Assembly: GCA_028641055.1 (NCBI GenBank)
Contig: CM054062.1
Coordinates: forward strand, 175,913,013 to 175,977,012
DNA from: Alopecurus myosuroides
Lineage: Eukaryota > Streptophyta > Magnoliopsida > Poales > Poaceae
Direction of reading: 5' to 3'
DNA length: 64,000 nt
Shown here: one piece after another, positions 35,435 through 46,087 of the stretch
Layout of the letters: the number at the start of each line of letters is the position of its first letter
Position numbering within the stretch: the stretch's first letter is position 1
The notes under the pieces: model-generated
Databases searched by the model: none
Told to the model about the DNA's origin: nothing
Seen by the model: only the letters and a program-made list of their open reading frames with translations
Translations under genes and position numbers: made by a program

Positions 35435-37929
35435 GACAGAGGCGCTGGCTGGAGTCCATGTTCGGACGGGACTCGTTTCTGCTACTGGGGAGCGCGTGGT
35501 CTGTGGCCTTGTCCACAAATTCGGCTCCTTCGACTTCGTCACCGACAACGCCGGAGATCTCGGCGGGAGGCCCATGCCGGCAGGCGGCTCGGTGCTCTCC
35601 TTCGGCTCGCACCTCGTCTACGTCGCCACCGCCGTCATCTGCGAGTTCCCAGAGGAGGTGCTGGTCGCGGAGGATCCTCCTGCCGTGCTCGCTGCCCGCG
35701 GAAGGCCGACTGGCTGCTCTGCGGACAGCGTGGAGGTGATGATGACCAGCCTGGCTACCGATGCCGGGAAGGGCGCGGCTGCTTCCGCGGAGGTCATCGA
35801 GGATCTTGCTGGCCCGAGTGCTGGCCAGAGGGTCCACAAGCCCTACGAGAAGGACTCCAACATCCCTCTCTCCACTACACCGACGATACCGGCATCCGCC
35901 GAGCGGATGAGCATGCCGCCTCCCACCGAGCTCGAGCTCTTGACCATGAGGGCGCTGCTCGACCGGCAGCGTCAGGAGCTGCTCGCTGAGCACCTGGAGC
36001 TTGAGAAGGTTAGGCTCGAGCTTAGCCTAGACCAGAACGAGTACAACAAGGCCCATGGCTTTACTCCTGTTGTTAGGAAGTCTAGCAAGTTAGCCGCAAT
36101 GCGTCGCAACTTAGGCGCCGAGATGGCGACAGTTGGAGAGGCTCCTAGCCAGTCTGCCACCGCAAACACCACTACCAGGCCCAGATACAGCACCCCCGCC
36201 AAAACACTTAGAGCTGCAGAGGCTGTAGCTGCTGAGTTGCCAAACCTTGCCGGCGACGCGCGCGCTAGGCTGCAGGAGAGGCTCAATGAGTTAGTGCTGG
36301 AAGCTGCTAGGCAGAATGAGGAGTTCCGGAAGGCCAATCCGGGTGCCGGTGCTTCTCAGGTTGTGCACTCGCATGCGGTCAGATCTACGGATCAGGCCTC
36401 ATCGCCGCATCCCAGCCGTGAGAGGGACCAGAGTGTGTGCTTTGGGAAGAGCAGACAGATGCAGGTGTACGACCCGGCTCTCGCCGCGAAACAACGCGCT
36501 GTGCCGCGAGAGTCCGGTCAGAAACACACTACTGCAGGAGCAGGCTATCAAGCCCATAAAGCTCATAGCAAGGGACACGACGGAGACAACGCGGGGCCTT
36601 CTCGGCGTCCTGCTGCTCAGCCTACTCGGCAGAGGACGCAGCAGCCAGCTGCAGCACAGCCGCGTGCGGCTGCGCCAGCAGCCAACCCTGTGGTGCAACC
36701 CACTGTTGTGCAGGAGAACAGGTATGATGATGGCTAGTCGGCGATGGGGCTAGCCGGCTATGCTGACCCAAGGAATTTTGCTGATCGTCTGGGTGACTGC
36801 ATGTTGGAGCCCAGTGATGCAAGGTTCAAGCTGGACCGGATCAATCTGTCCGCGCAACTCGAGAACAAGGGGCCGCCTGGCCCAGAGTGCTTTGGCCCTC
36901 GTATCATGAACGAGCCGTCCGTGAACCACTTCCAGCTGGCTAGGGGTACCAAGTGCTACAATGGCAGCACCAAGCTAGAGGACTGGTTGAGTGACTATGT
37001 CACAGTCGTGCACATTGCGGGCGGCAACCGGAGATGGGCTGTGTGGTATGTTCCGCAAATGCTAGAGGGTCCAACTCGGACTTGGCTCAACAACCTACCC
37101 AAGGACAGTATCAATTGCTGGCTGGACTTCTCGGAGGCCTTCATCATCAACTTCACCAGCACATACAAGAGGTCGAATAGGCCGCGGCAGTTGTTCGCTT
37201 GCAAGCAGCGGGAAGATGAGACCGACCGCGAGTATCTTACTCGGTGGAGCACCCTGTGAAACACCTGTGAAGGTGTGAATGAGGCCCAGGCCATCACTTG
37301 GTTTGCGCAGGGCTGCAGGCATGGCAGCATGTTGTGGCAGAAGCTGCAGCGCGAGATGCCGAGTACTCTCGCTGAGACCATCAAGATCGCGAACATGTAT
37401 GCACTCGGCGACCCAACTCAGCCTCTGATGGACTCCCCCGAGCCGAGAAGGAACTACAACAGCAACAAGCGCAATGATTTCCGCAACAAGCGCAGGGGTG
37501 ACCGGATTGATACTCGGTACGATCCCGAGGAGGTGAATGTTGTGACTACGGCTGCTGGGAGTAGCCAAAGGAAAAAAACCGCTGGAGCCGAGTACGGGCA
37601 AAACCAGAATCAGGGCCAAGGCATCAAGAAGCCGTACAATGCTCCCCAGCAGGGTAGCGGCAACCCGGATCCCGCTCCGAACTTTGTCTTTGGAAGCATG
37701 AGGGATGGGCCATGCAGCTTCCACACTCGACATCCAGCTAGGCCAGCCAACCACACTACTCGGCAGTGCAGCTGGTGGGAACAGATCAAGAATGAGGGCC
37801 TGCCTCCTCCTCCTCCTCTGCCAGCTGCGAATGCCAATGTGCAGCCAGCTCGGGCACCTGCTCCCCGGCCTGCAGCTTTCCCGAGAAGAGAGAACGTGAA
37901 CCAGGTGGCTTTAGGAGCCAACCGCAACT

Positions 37930-38060
37930 TCAACAACGACCGCTACCGCAACTACAACAACAACGACCGCAACCGCAACTTCTACACCCGCAACAACAAC
38001 AGGAACAACAACAACAACAACAACCAATGTAACAACAACAACGACAACAATGGCGGTGGA
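37930..38060 (+). repeat. AAC-rich microsatellite coding an asparagine tract in gag of C
   Basis: Repeated AAC codons mixed with arginine and aspartate codons give a low-complexity basic/Asn-rich linker between the CHHC motif and protease. Confidence 0.7.
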
Positions 38061-38339
38061 GACCGCAACCAATACCAGGAACACCACGAGAGCTACATGA
38101 TCTTCACCTCTGAGCCCTCCGACAAGCAGTCTCATCACAGGCGTGCAATGGAGGTCAATGTTGTGATTCCTGTTGTGCCCCACTACCTGCACTGGTGCAA
38201 TCAAGAGATCACATGGTCCAGAGCTGATCATCCTAGGGTGATGCCCAACCCGGGTAGCTATGCTTTGGTGGTGGATCCCACCTTCTTGGGCGCTCAGAAG
38301 AATGTCAGGTTCAGCAAGGTCCTGATTGACAACGGCAGC

Positions 38340-38904
38340 TGTCGAGACATCGTAGTAGTTTTCATAGACTGGGGTGCCATGAGACTACGGTAGAGACGTG
38401 GGGTAACGGAACGGCGTAGTAACACAGAACACGGGATTTTACCCAGGTTCGGTACGTCGCGACAGTACGGCGTACCTACTCCTGCCTTTCTCACTATAAG
38501 GGACTAAAGCCCGTAATTCTGGGTTACAGTGTGAGGGAATAGATCTAGCTTTACTCGGCGAGGATCAGCTTCTCGGCGAGATAACCTAGAACTTAGAGCT
38601 TATTCAACTTAGAACTTATGAAATCTATCCTCTGTCCGGCTTTATATAATAGCCGGACTAGGGCTTACAGATTAGGAAACCTAGAAGACTACGTTTTAAC
38701 TGGTAACTTGGACGGTAAGGAATCCGTCTTCTTCTCCAAGCCAGATCACGCGGGCCGTGATCCGGGTTCTTCTAGAATCCGGCTTCTGCGCGTCGGCCTA
38801 CTGGGCCGCCCAATGGACCTAAGCCCACTACCGCTTGGGCCACCCTGGTAGTCCGGCACTTTTGTCTACCATCTTCTATACCCCTATTCGGTATATATCC
38901 GACA
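38340..38904 (-). repeat. Element B 3' LTR
   Basis: On the minus strand it begins TGTCGGATATATACC and ends TGTCTCGACA. TATATAAA (minus) at 38641-38648. One mismatch to the other LTR. Confidence 0.95.
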
Positions 38905-38920
38905 GTAGCCCCCAGGAAGG
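38905..38920 (-). other. Polypurine tract, element B
   Basis: On the minus strand, CCTTCCTGGGGGCTAC directly precedes the LTR start. Confidence 0.8.
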
Positions 38921-39447
38921 ATCAAAACTCTGAAACTCCGCCTTTCGTCAAATACATTTTGTCCGGGAAACTTGATTCAGCAGTCTTGATTCTTTCTTCT
39001 TTCCTTTCAAAGGAGATGGTAACATAAAACTCGGAACTATGAAAATCCGGCTTTTCTTCTCGCGATCCTTCGCGGAAAAGGAAAACGTGACATCAGCGCT
39101 TTAATCATGCTGACGCAAGCGCCGCTTGGTTTCACGCGGGAAAACCCTGCAACGTATCTCTGACAGATTCTCACGAGAAACGAGGAGATAGCCATCATTC
39201 CTCTGTCGTTCCGTTTCCCGGATTTTCCGGCGAGCGACACGCGTCGAACATCCAACGGTCAAAAGAGCCGTTGGCACGTATCTAAACGATTTCCAGCTAT
39301 AAATAGCCGTCCTCGAGCCCATCGGCAATCTTCTTCACTTCCCTCACTGCCTTCACCATTGGTACGAACGCAAGCTCGAGAGCGAAAGCTAGTCCCTGCC
39401 CCGACGAGCCCTTGCTACGCCGGAGCGCACCAGCACCACCAAGCACG
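38921..39447 (+). promoter_or_regulatory. Promoter region of the B antisense gene
   Basis: Noncoding. TATAAATA at 39298-39305, start codon at 39448. In element sense it is the 3' untranslated region. Confidence 0.65.
39298..39305 (+). promoter_or_regulatory. TATA box of the B antisense gene
   Basis: TATAAATA within GCTATAAATAGCCGTC, 143 bases before the ATG. A has the same motif (15443-15450). Confidence 0.75.
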
Positions 39448-41399
39448 ATGGCGTCCCCGAAATCATCACCGGCCCGCGCCTCCATCGACGAACTTCTGGG
39501 CGATCTAGATCCCCAAGTTGGGTCGCCCAAGCACGCCGGCGGCGAGCCAGAGAAGAACATGGCGTCCGCGGCGGGCGGCGGAGGAAATGCTTCCGCCGCC
39601 GCAGATGTAGCGGGCCCAAGCACGACAACATCCCTGCCACTCGCGCCGGAAACGATGGGGGCCAAGACTCATTCTCGTGGCACTAAGCGCTTCTCCGCCG
39701 GAGCTGACGAAGAAGCAGAATTTGTCGGAAATTGGAATCAGAGTGATACTTCACTCGTCCTCCTTCGTCGGATGTCAAGGGACAGATTAATAGTTAAAGG
39801 CAAATGGCGGATCTCGAAGAATGAGCCAGAGCCCAAGCCAAAGGAAGGTGAACGCGTCCTCCTCACTTCTCATATCACGAGCGGTATGGGTTTTCCCCCT
39901 TCCGCCTTTTTCCTTGACGTCCTCAATTTCTATGGTGTCCAACCACATAATATCTCTCCAAATTCCATCCTCCAATTAGCTAGTTTCCAAGCTCTTTTCG
40001 AAGGGTATCTTGGAATAACTCCCAATTTAGACTTCTGGCATTATTGTTTCGAGGTAAAACACAATATCACAAACGGTGTCTCGCCCATCTGCGGTACTAT
40101 ATCTTTTATCCTCAGAAACTTTAGGGAAGAATGGTACCCCAGGATAAGAATGCCGAAACCTGACCAATCTTGGCTAGGTTCTTTCTTTTATCATCAAGAC
40201 ATTCCGTTCCCCAACAAAGAAACTGGACTTCCTCCCTTTGTTAATTCTGCTGCCATTCCTCATGAAAATTGGACACTTGAAATAACAGAGGATTTGCCTG
40301 AAAGTCTGATGAAAATAAAGCGTCGCATTGCCAAACTTTCTTCTTCTCAACCACCTTTGGTTTGGAAGGATATAGTGCTATGCTGGTTTGGACGTCGCGT
40401 ACAACCTTTATCCCTTCGTTCCCGACTTCTTTGTGAGTACACGGGACCGGAAGATAGCATGAGAGGCACTGATAGATCCTTTAGCAAGAAGGATTTTGTC
40501 GAACGCCTTCATCAGATAGTTGCCGCCGACAGCCAGGTTGAAGAAAGTCTAGCCATATATCATGCGGAAAATCTGGTTCCTAAGGTACTTTTCTTCCCTT
40601 GCTTCTGAGTTTCCTCAGACTATCTTCTCTCTTCATTTTTAACATACTGCTGATTCTTTCCTAGTTTGACGAACTTGGAGAAGATGATCTTGCTTCTGAT
40701 GCTGAAATCAGCCAATTGTACGCCGAGTTTTACAACACCCAAAAGCGTAAGAGGCAAACTACCATCAAAGAAGAATTCCCTTCTGCAGCTGCAGGTAAAA
40801 GGGGGAAAACGAATATGCCAATGGGCGGAAATCTTCAATCACCCGTCAGAAACGAACCCATTCCTGCTCCAGATGATATCCGGGTGAAAGAAGAACTTTT
40901 CGACGAACTCGGATATATTCGTCCGGAAGCTAAGAAGTTTTTTGCTCCCGCGCCTCTGGTTCGCCCTTGGCCGCAAAATGGATTAGTTATCCGCAACAAT
41001 ATCGCATTCTCGCCCCGGCAGGTCATACACGATGGCCTTCACCACGTAGGAATTCTTTTCATGGAATATGCCCGAGAATTCAAGGAGACCTTAACTGATT
41101 TGCGAGAAATGAGCCAGGTAATACCTCTAGCCCCCAAGCATTAAGTTGAAAATCTAAATTCCTCTTAATGATTCTTTGTATGCTTGTTCAAACTTAAGCA
41201 TCTGGCTTTCATTTCCATGTTTCAGCATTCCGCAGATGCCATAAACGCGGAAGTTTTGAAAAAACTTAGCCTCAAGAGCAAAGAAGTAAAAACACTTCAA
41301 TCTGCTATTGAGTCAAAGAGCAATGAACTGGCGTCGACTTAAAAGCAATTAACCAAAGCCACGGGTATATTTCTTCGTGTTTGTTGACTTTTGCTGAAA

Positions 41400-41442
<43 letters not shown>

Positions 41443-42253
41443 CGAACTCTTGCCGTAATGTCGGATTATTTTGTCCCTGCTTTTCAGCTGCTTTAACCAA
41501 AGCCAAGAAGCTTACAGCGAACGCTGCTTACTTTTCTCAACTTCGTGAAGAAAACTCCAACCTTCAAAGAGAACTTTCAAAAGTTCGAGAAGAACTGGAA
41601 GCCAGTAATCTAGCCCTTGGGATAGCGCAATCCAAGGCTTCTTTGCAGGCAGCAGAGGATAAATCCATTATCAATGATTTAGAAAGTATGCTATTTCCTC
41701 GTATGAAAGAAAGCGATGAAATTGACGCGGTTCTTGGTAAGTTGACTTCTTTTACCAATATTTTCATGTCATATTCTTATATTATCTAATCTTTGCCTTT
41801 TGTCAAAAAGCAGGAAATTTTCCAGGGATTTCTCGGACGGAAAAGATCCGGGCCTTTGGGAAGATATGGAATTCAATCAGAAATGCAGGGATGCATTTAC
41901 TTAATAAATTCCTGCCTACCAGCAGTATACAATTCCCAGAAGTTTACCGACTTCCGGACGGCATTATGGAAGTAGCAAATTCGAAGGAATCTTTCCTTCG
42001 CTCTGCCGCACGGGGTGGTGCGCGAATGGCACTTGGCCTCATGCGCTTACACTACCCTGATGCAAAATCCTGGCGAGTAGCATCCGGTATTCCTCAAGAA
42101 TGTTCAGAAGCACAAATGGATGCAATCTTTAAAGAAGTTGAAGGCCATGCCACACAGATTGCTTCCATGGTAAATATCTCCATTACTTATCCGGAAGAAG
42201 AGGTGCCCGCAGCCCCCGAGAATGATGGCAGCGATGAAGACTCAGAAATTTAA
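39448..42253 (+). CDS. Element B: antisense spliced gene, Transposase_28-type protein (one in-frame stop)
   Basis: Five exons with GT/AG borders and matching phases: 39448-40584, 40665-41117, 41226-41364, 41488-41736 and 41814-42253 (806 codons). Donors include GTAAGT at 41737; acceptors include TTTCAG at 41225 and 41487. Exon 1 holds an Ala/Ser-rich N-terminus and the Transposase_28-type domain (GERVLLTSHITSGMG, then FEGYLGITPNLDFW). Exon 2 has a segment shared with F but missing in A (FAPAPLVRPW). Exons 3-4 are coiled coil (LREENSNLQRELSKVREEL). Exon 5 carries RSAARGGARMALGLM and an acidic tail. The lengths 139, 249 and 440 of the last three exons equal those of A. A UAA at 41340-41342 in exon 3 would truncate the protein. 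An alternative donor CAG/GTAAAA near 40794 matches the site of an intron in A. Function unknown. Confidence 0.82.
41402..41442 (+). repeat. Poly-T tract of about 41 bases in an intron of the B antisense gene
   Basis: An uninterrupted T run lies in the intron between 41364 and 41488. It may lengthen a natural polypyrimidine tract or partly be a sequencing or assembly artefact in its length. Confidence 0.85.
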
Positions 42254-42850
42254 AAGGGGGCGCACTTTACCCTGGACGATGGATGCGCATAGTAGCTTTT
42301 TTACAATGTAACTCATATTGTAATACTTCTATGTCATTTGTCGAAACAAGAAACTCCGCCTTTTGCGATTTCAAACTTCTTGCAAAGTTTTTCCGGGTTT
42401 GGCTGCTCCTTTATCTTCTAAGTAATCTGGTATACATGCTTTAACTGTTCTTAGTGTTTGAAATGACTCAAATAGCATTATGAATCGTTATGCCGAGTAA
42501 CTGGGGACGAACCAAGCAGTTTTAAAACTCGAAAACATGAATCATGCTAAAGGCATTTTTACTAACTAGTTCCAGTAACCCAGCATACGCACGATCAGAT
42601 AAAACATAGAGAAAATAAGGAACTGTTCTGAAACTTGGGCACGCAGGCACAATCCGAGTTTCCTTTAACCTTTAACAGGTCGAATCATTCAGCTTTTTAA
42701 CACCGAGCACGCAGGCACAATTCGGGTCAACATTGAGTATTTGTAAGATCATTGGGAAATAGAAAAAGCGGAAATATTTTGTACTTATAATGAATATGAA
42801 TTCCGATAACTTTATTTCATGATCTCAAAGATGTTTACATAGAAATTGAA
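42254..42850. other. Convergent spacer of B with paired motifs and poly(A) signal
   Basis: No gene. On the minus strand AATAAA is at 42816-42811. The complement of the paired motif (GCACGCAGGCACAAT) appears near 42639 and 42708, as in A and F. Confidence 0.7.
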
Positions 42851-45800
42851 CTAAGTGTAGAAGGGACGTAATTGCTGGATACTCCAAGGCCTATTTGTCT
42901 CTCCTAGTTCAGCATCTATTTTTCTCTTTCTTTTGCGATTCGGCTTTTTGGGATCATCCTCCGTATCTCGAATGTCGACAAGATAATATGATCCATTCTT
43001 CATGGCTTTACTGATGACAAATGGTCCTTCCCATACTGGGGCCAATTTGTGCTTTCTTTGCTGCACCAATCTCAGCACCAAGTCGCCTTCTTTAAAAGAG
43101 CGATGCCTGATTTTCCGACTATGATAACGTCGTAAACCTTGCTGGTAGATGGCGGATCTTTGAAGCACAAGTTCTCTTTCCTCTTCTAGGAGATCGACAG
43201 CATCCTGTTGTGCTTCTTTGGCATCTGAGTCATCAAAATTTTGCACTCTTGGACTATCATGGATCATGTCCGTTGGGAGCATGGCTTCCGCACCATAAAC
43301 TAGGAAAAACGGGGTTTGCTCGGTTGACCTGTTTGGCGTTGTTCGAATACTCCATAACACGGAAGGTAGTTCTTCTACCCATGCTCCGGCTGCTCTATGA
43401 AGAGGAGTTTCGAGTCTTGGGCGTATTCCTTGCAGGATTGAGCTATTCATTCTTTCAACCTGTCCATTAGATTGCGGGTGCGCCACAGATGCAAGATCCA
43501 AGCGAATTCCCGTTTGTTGGCAGTATTTTGCCAACTCCCCAATGGAGAAATTTGTCCCGTTATCAGTTATTATGCTGTGTGGGACGCCATACCTCATTAC
43601 TAAATCAATAATGAAATTTCTGGCAGTTACGCCATCCAGCTTTTTGATGGGTTTAGCCTCCACCCATTTTGTGTACTTATCTACTGCTACAAGTAGATGT
43701 GTAAGTCCACCTCTTGCAGTTTTGAACGGTCCCATCATGTCTAGCCCCCAGACCGCAAACGGCCAAGTGATAGGGATAGTTTTTAATGCTTGGGCCGGCA
43801 AATTGGTCTGTTTAGCATAATATTGACATCCTTCGCATGTATTTACTATGCGTTCGGCGTCTGTCTTGGCTGTTAGCCAGAAAAACCCTGCGCGGAATGC
43901 TTTTTTGACTATGCTTTTTGATTGAGCATGATGTCCGCAATCGCCGGCATGGATTTCTTGCAGTATTTCTCTTCCTTCCTCTGGTGAAATACACCGCAGA
44001 AAAACTCCAGAAGCACTGCGTTTGTATAAGTGGTCGTTGATTACTACATATCCTTTGCATCGACGTTGTATTTGCCTTTGCAGGACTTCATCTGCTCCTT
44101 CCGGGTACTTCTGATTGACTAAGAAGTTTAGGTACGGGATTGTCCAATCCGGTTTAACGAACATGACTTCAATTGTTTCAGATGCTAAAGGGTAATCGAC
44201 GTCTCCACCTTTGATGGATGGTTCATGCAAATGCTGGACGAATACCCCTGGTGGTAAAGTTGTTACTCTCTCTGATCCCATGCGGGCTAACGCATCCGCG
44301 TTCCAGTTTTCCTCCCTTTTTATGTGAAGGACTTCGAACCCGAAGAAACAGATGGCAAACTCATCCACCGTTCTCCGATATTCGGCCATTATGGGGCTTT
44401 TCGCATCCCAGGTCTGGTTGAGCTGATGCTGTACCAAATCCGAGTCTCCGTAACACAAGATGCGCTTTACCCCTATTTCTTTTGCAATATGCAAGCCATG
44501 AAGCAAAGCTTCGTATTCTGCCACATTGTTACTGGCGTTGAAGTGTATTTGCAATACGTACTCCATTGTGTCTCCCTTGGGAGATTTTAGGACTACGCCG
44601 GCTCCAGCTCCTTCTTTCATCTTAGATCCGTCAAAGTGCATGATCCAGTACTCGGATTCTGGCATCGGTGTATTTTCCATTGCTTCTGTCCAGTCGGCGA
44701 CGAAATCTGCCAAAACCTGGGATTTTATTGCCGTTCTTGGCTGATACTTAATGTCGAAGGCTGCCAGCTCGATGCCCCATTTAGCTACTCGGCCGGTTGC
44801 CTCCGCATTGTTTATAATATCTCCTAGTGGTGCTTTACATACCACTGTTATGGAATGTCCTTGGAAGTAATGGCGCAGCTTTCTGGATGCGAAAAATACG
44901 CCATATGCCAGTTTCTGATAGTGCGGGTATCTTTGTTTGGATTCGGAAAAAACTTCGCTTATGTAATATACCGGATGTTGATCTGGTATGCTTTGCTCTT
45001 CTTTTGCCCGTTCCACAACGATTACCGCACTGATAACCCGACTAGTAGCCGTGAGGTATAACAACATGGGTTCTTCATCTTTGGGAGATGCCAAGATGGG
45101 GGCGTTCATCAAGGTTTCTTTTAACTGTGTTAACGCTGCGTCGGCCTCTTCTGTCCACTCAAACTTGTCGGATTTCTTTAACAGTTTGTATAGTGGCAAG
45201 GCTTTATCCCCCAGCCGACTAATGAATCTGCTGACGGCTGCAGCGGAACCCGTCAATCTTTGGACATCTTTTACACATGTAGGCTTTGAGATATTCAAGA
45301 TTGCCTTGATCTTTTCCGGGTTTACTTCTATTCCTCTGTGAGAAACGATGAAACCTAGAAGTTTTCCTGAGGGAACCCCGAATACGCACTTAGATGGATT
45401 CAACTTCATCTTGTAAGTGCGCAAGTTTTCGAAAGTTTCTCGCAAATCCTCAAGGAGTGAATCTTTTTCCTTGGTTACGACAGCAATATCGTCCACGTAA
45501 ACATGGACGTTTTTTCCAATCTGACTATGCAAACAACGTTGCATGCAACGCTGGTAGGTTGCACCTGCGTTCTTCAGGCCAAAAGGCATGGTTACGTAGT
45601 AATACGTCCCGTACGGGGTTATAAAAGAAGTCTTGATTTGATCTTCCTTTTTCATGCGTATTTGGTGGTACCCGGAGTATGCATCCAAAAAGCATAAAAG
45701 CTCAGAGCCTGCAGTGGCATCTATTATTTGATCGATTCGCGGCAGCGCAAACCTATCTTTCGGACATAACTTGTTCAATCCTGTGTAATCTATACACATT

Positions 45801-46084
45801 CTGAGTGCAGTTGTGTCTTTCTTCGGTACTAATACCGGATTTGCGGACCAGTCAGTATGGATTACCTCCTTGATGAAATCCGCTGCTAAAAGCCGGATAA
45901 TTTCCTTGCCAATAGCCTTCCGTCTTCTTCCGTCAAATCGACGGAGACCTTGTTTGACGGGTTTTGATCCGGGAATAACCTTGAGTTGGTGCTCAGCAAG
46001 TTCCCTGGGTACGCCTGGCATGTCAGCTGGACACCAGGCAAAAATATCCCAGTTCTCACGGAGGAACTTGATGAGCTCGCCTTC
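42851..46084 (-). CDS. pol: Element B: pol, intact (reverse transcriptase, RNase H, integrase)
   Basis: One open frame of about 1077 codons, in frame with gag-pro and separated from it only by the UAG at 46087-46085. Reverse transcriptase has YVDD near 45500-45489. RNase H shows HFDGSK, AEYEALL and YGDSDL. Integrase has the zinc domain (GDCGHHA, CEGCQYYA) and acidic triad in VAVDKYTKW, ITDNGTNF and GQVERMN. It ends LRPFYT with no chromodomain. Unless it has its own message, it must be made by reading through the UAG. There is no sign of damage, so this may be a functional copy. The product copies element RNA in the particle and integrates the cDNA. Confidence 0.95.
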   Translation of the reverse strand, partial: EGELIKFLRENWDIFAWCPADMPGVPRELAEHQLKVIPGSKPVKQGLRRFDGRRRKAIGKEIIRLLAADFIKEVIHTDWSANPVLVPKKDTTALRMCIDYTGLNKLCPKDRFALPRIDQIIDATAGSELLCFLDAYSGYHQIRMKKEDQIKTSFITPYGTYYYVTMPFGLKNAGATYQRCMQRCLHSQIGKNVHVYVDDIAVVTKEKDSLLEDLRETFENLRTYKMKLNPSKCVFGVPSGKLLGFIVSHRGIEVNPEKIKAILNISKPTCVKDVQRLTGSAAAVSRFISRLGDKALPLYKLLKKSDKFEWTEEADAALTQLKETLMNAPILASPKDEEPMLLYLTATSRVISAVIVVERAKEEQSIPDQHPVYYISEVFSESKQRYPHYQKLAYGVFFASRKLRHYFQGHSITVVCKAPLGDIINNAEATGRVAKWGIELAAFDIKYQPRTAIKSQVLADFVADWTEAMENTPMPESEYWIMHFDGSKMKEGAGAGVVLKSPKGDTMEYVLQIHFNASNNVAEYEALLHGLHIAKEIGVKRILCYGDSDLVQHQLNQTWDAKSPIMAEYRRTVDEFAICFFGFEVLHIKREENWNADALARMGSERVTTLPPGVFVQHLHEPSIKGGDVDYPLASETIEVMFVKPDWTIPYLNFLVNQKYPEGADEVLQRQIQRRCKGYVVINDHLYKRSASGVFLRCISPEEGREILQEIHAGDCGHHAQSKSIVKKAFRAGFFWLTAKTDAERIVNTCEGCQYYAKQTNLPAQALKTIPITWPFAVWGLDMMGPFKTARGGLTHLLVAVDKYTKWVEAKPIKKLDGVTARNFIIDLVMRYGVPHSIITDNGTNFSIGELAKYCQQTGIRLDLASVAHPQSNGQVERMNSSILQGIRPRLETPLHRAAGAWVEELPSVLWSIRTTPNRSTEQTPFFLVYGAEAMLPTDMIHDSPRVQNFDDSDAKEAQQDAVDLLEEERELVLQRSAIYQQGLRRYHSRKIRHRSFKEGDLVLRLVQQRKHKLAPVWEGPFVISKAMKNGSYYLVDIRDTEDDPKKPNRKRKRKIDAELGETNRPWSIQQLRPFYT

Positions 46085-46087
46085 CTA
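46085..46087 (-). other. Conserved in-frame UAG between protease and reverse transcriptase (B)
   Basis: AAA UAG GAA, 66 bases before the ATG of MPGVPREL. B has no other stop in either frame, so this one is unlikely to be decay. Confidence 0.8.

Larger units (their letters stand above)
35385..38339 (+). pseudogene. gag-pro: Element C: gag and start of protease, two stops, cut by B
   Basis: The ATG at 35385 lies in the LTR and the frame passes through the primer-binding site (QLAPTVGQT). It continues through a helical region with LDRQRQELLAEHLELEKV, a stop at 36735-36737, the gag core (from 36744, including DWLSDYV and RTWLNNLP), a stop at 37257-37259 in place of an expected arginine codon, the CHHC motif (37713-37769), an asparagine-rich stretch (about 37920-38060) and the protease start VLIDNGS. 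All parts stay in one frame. B interrupts at 38339; the rest of protease resumes at 50316. Confidence 0.9.

Noticed and set aside
36735..37259. Extra recoding sites in gag of C at its two internal stops
   Set aside because: The matching positions in B are sense codons. C has further stops in pol, so decay is the simpler reading.
43210..45697. Many plus-strand open frames inside pol of B
   Set aside because: Shadows of the intact minus-strand pol; the same pattern occurs opposite pol in A and F.
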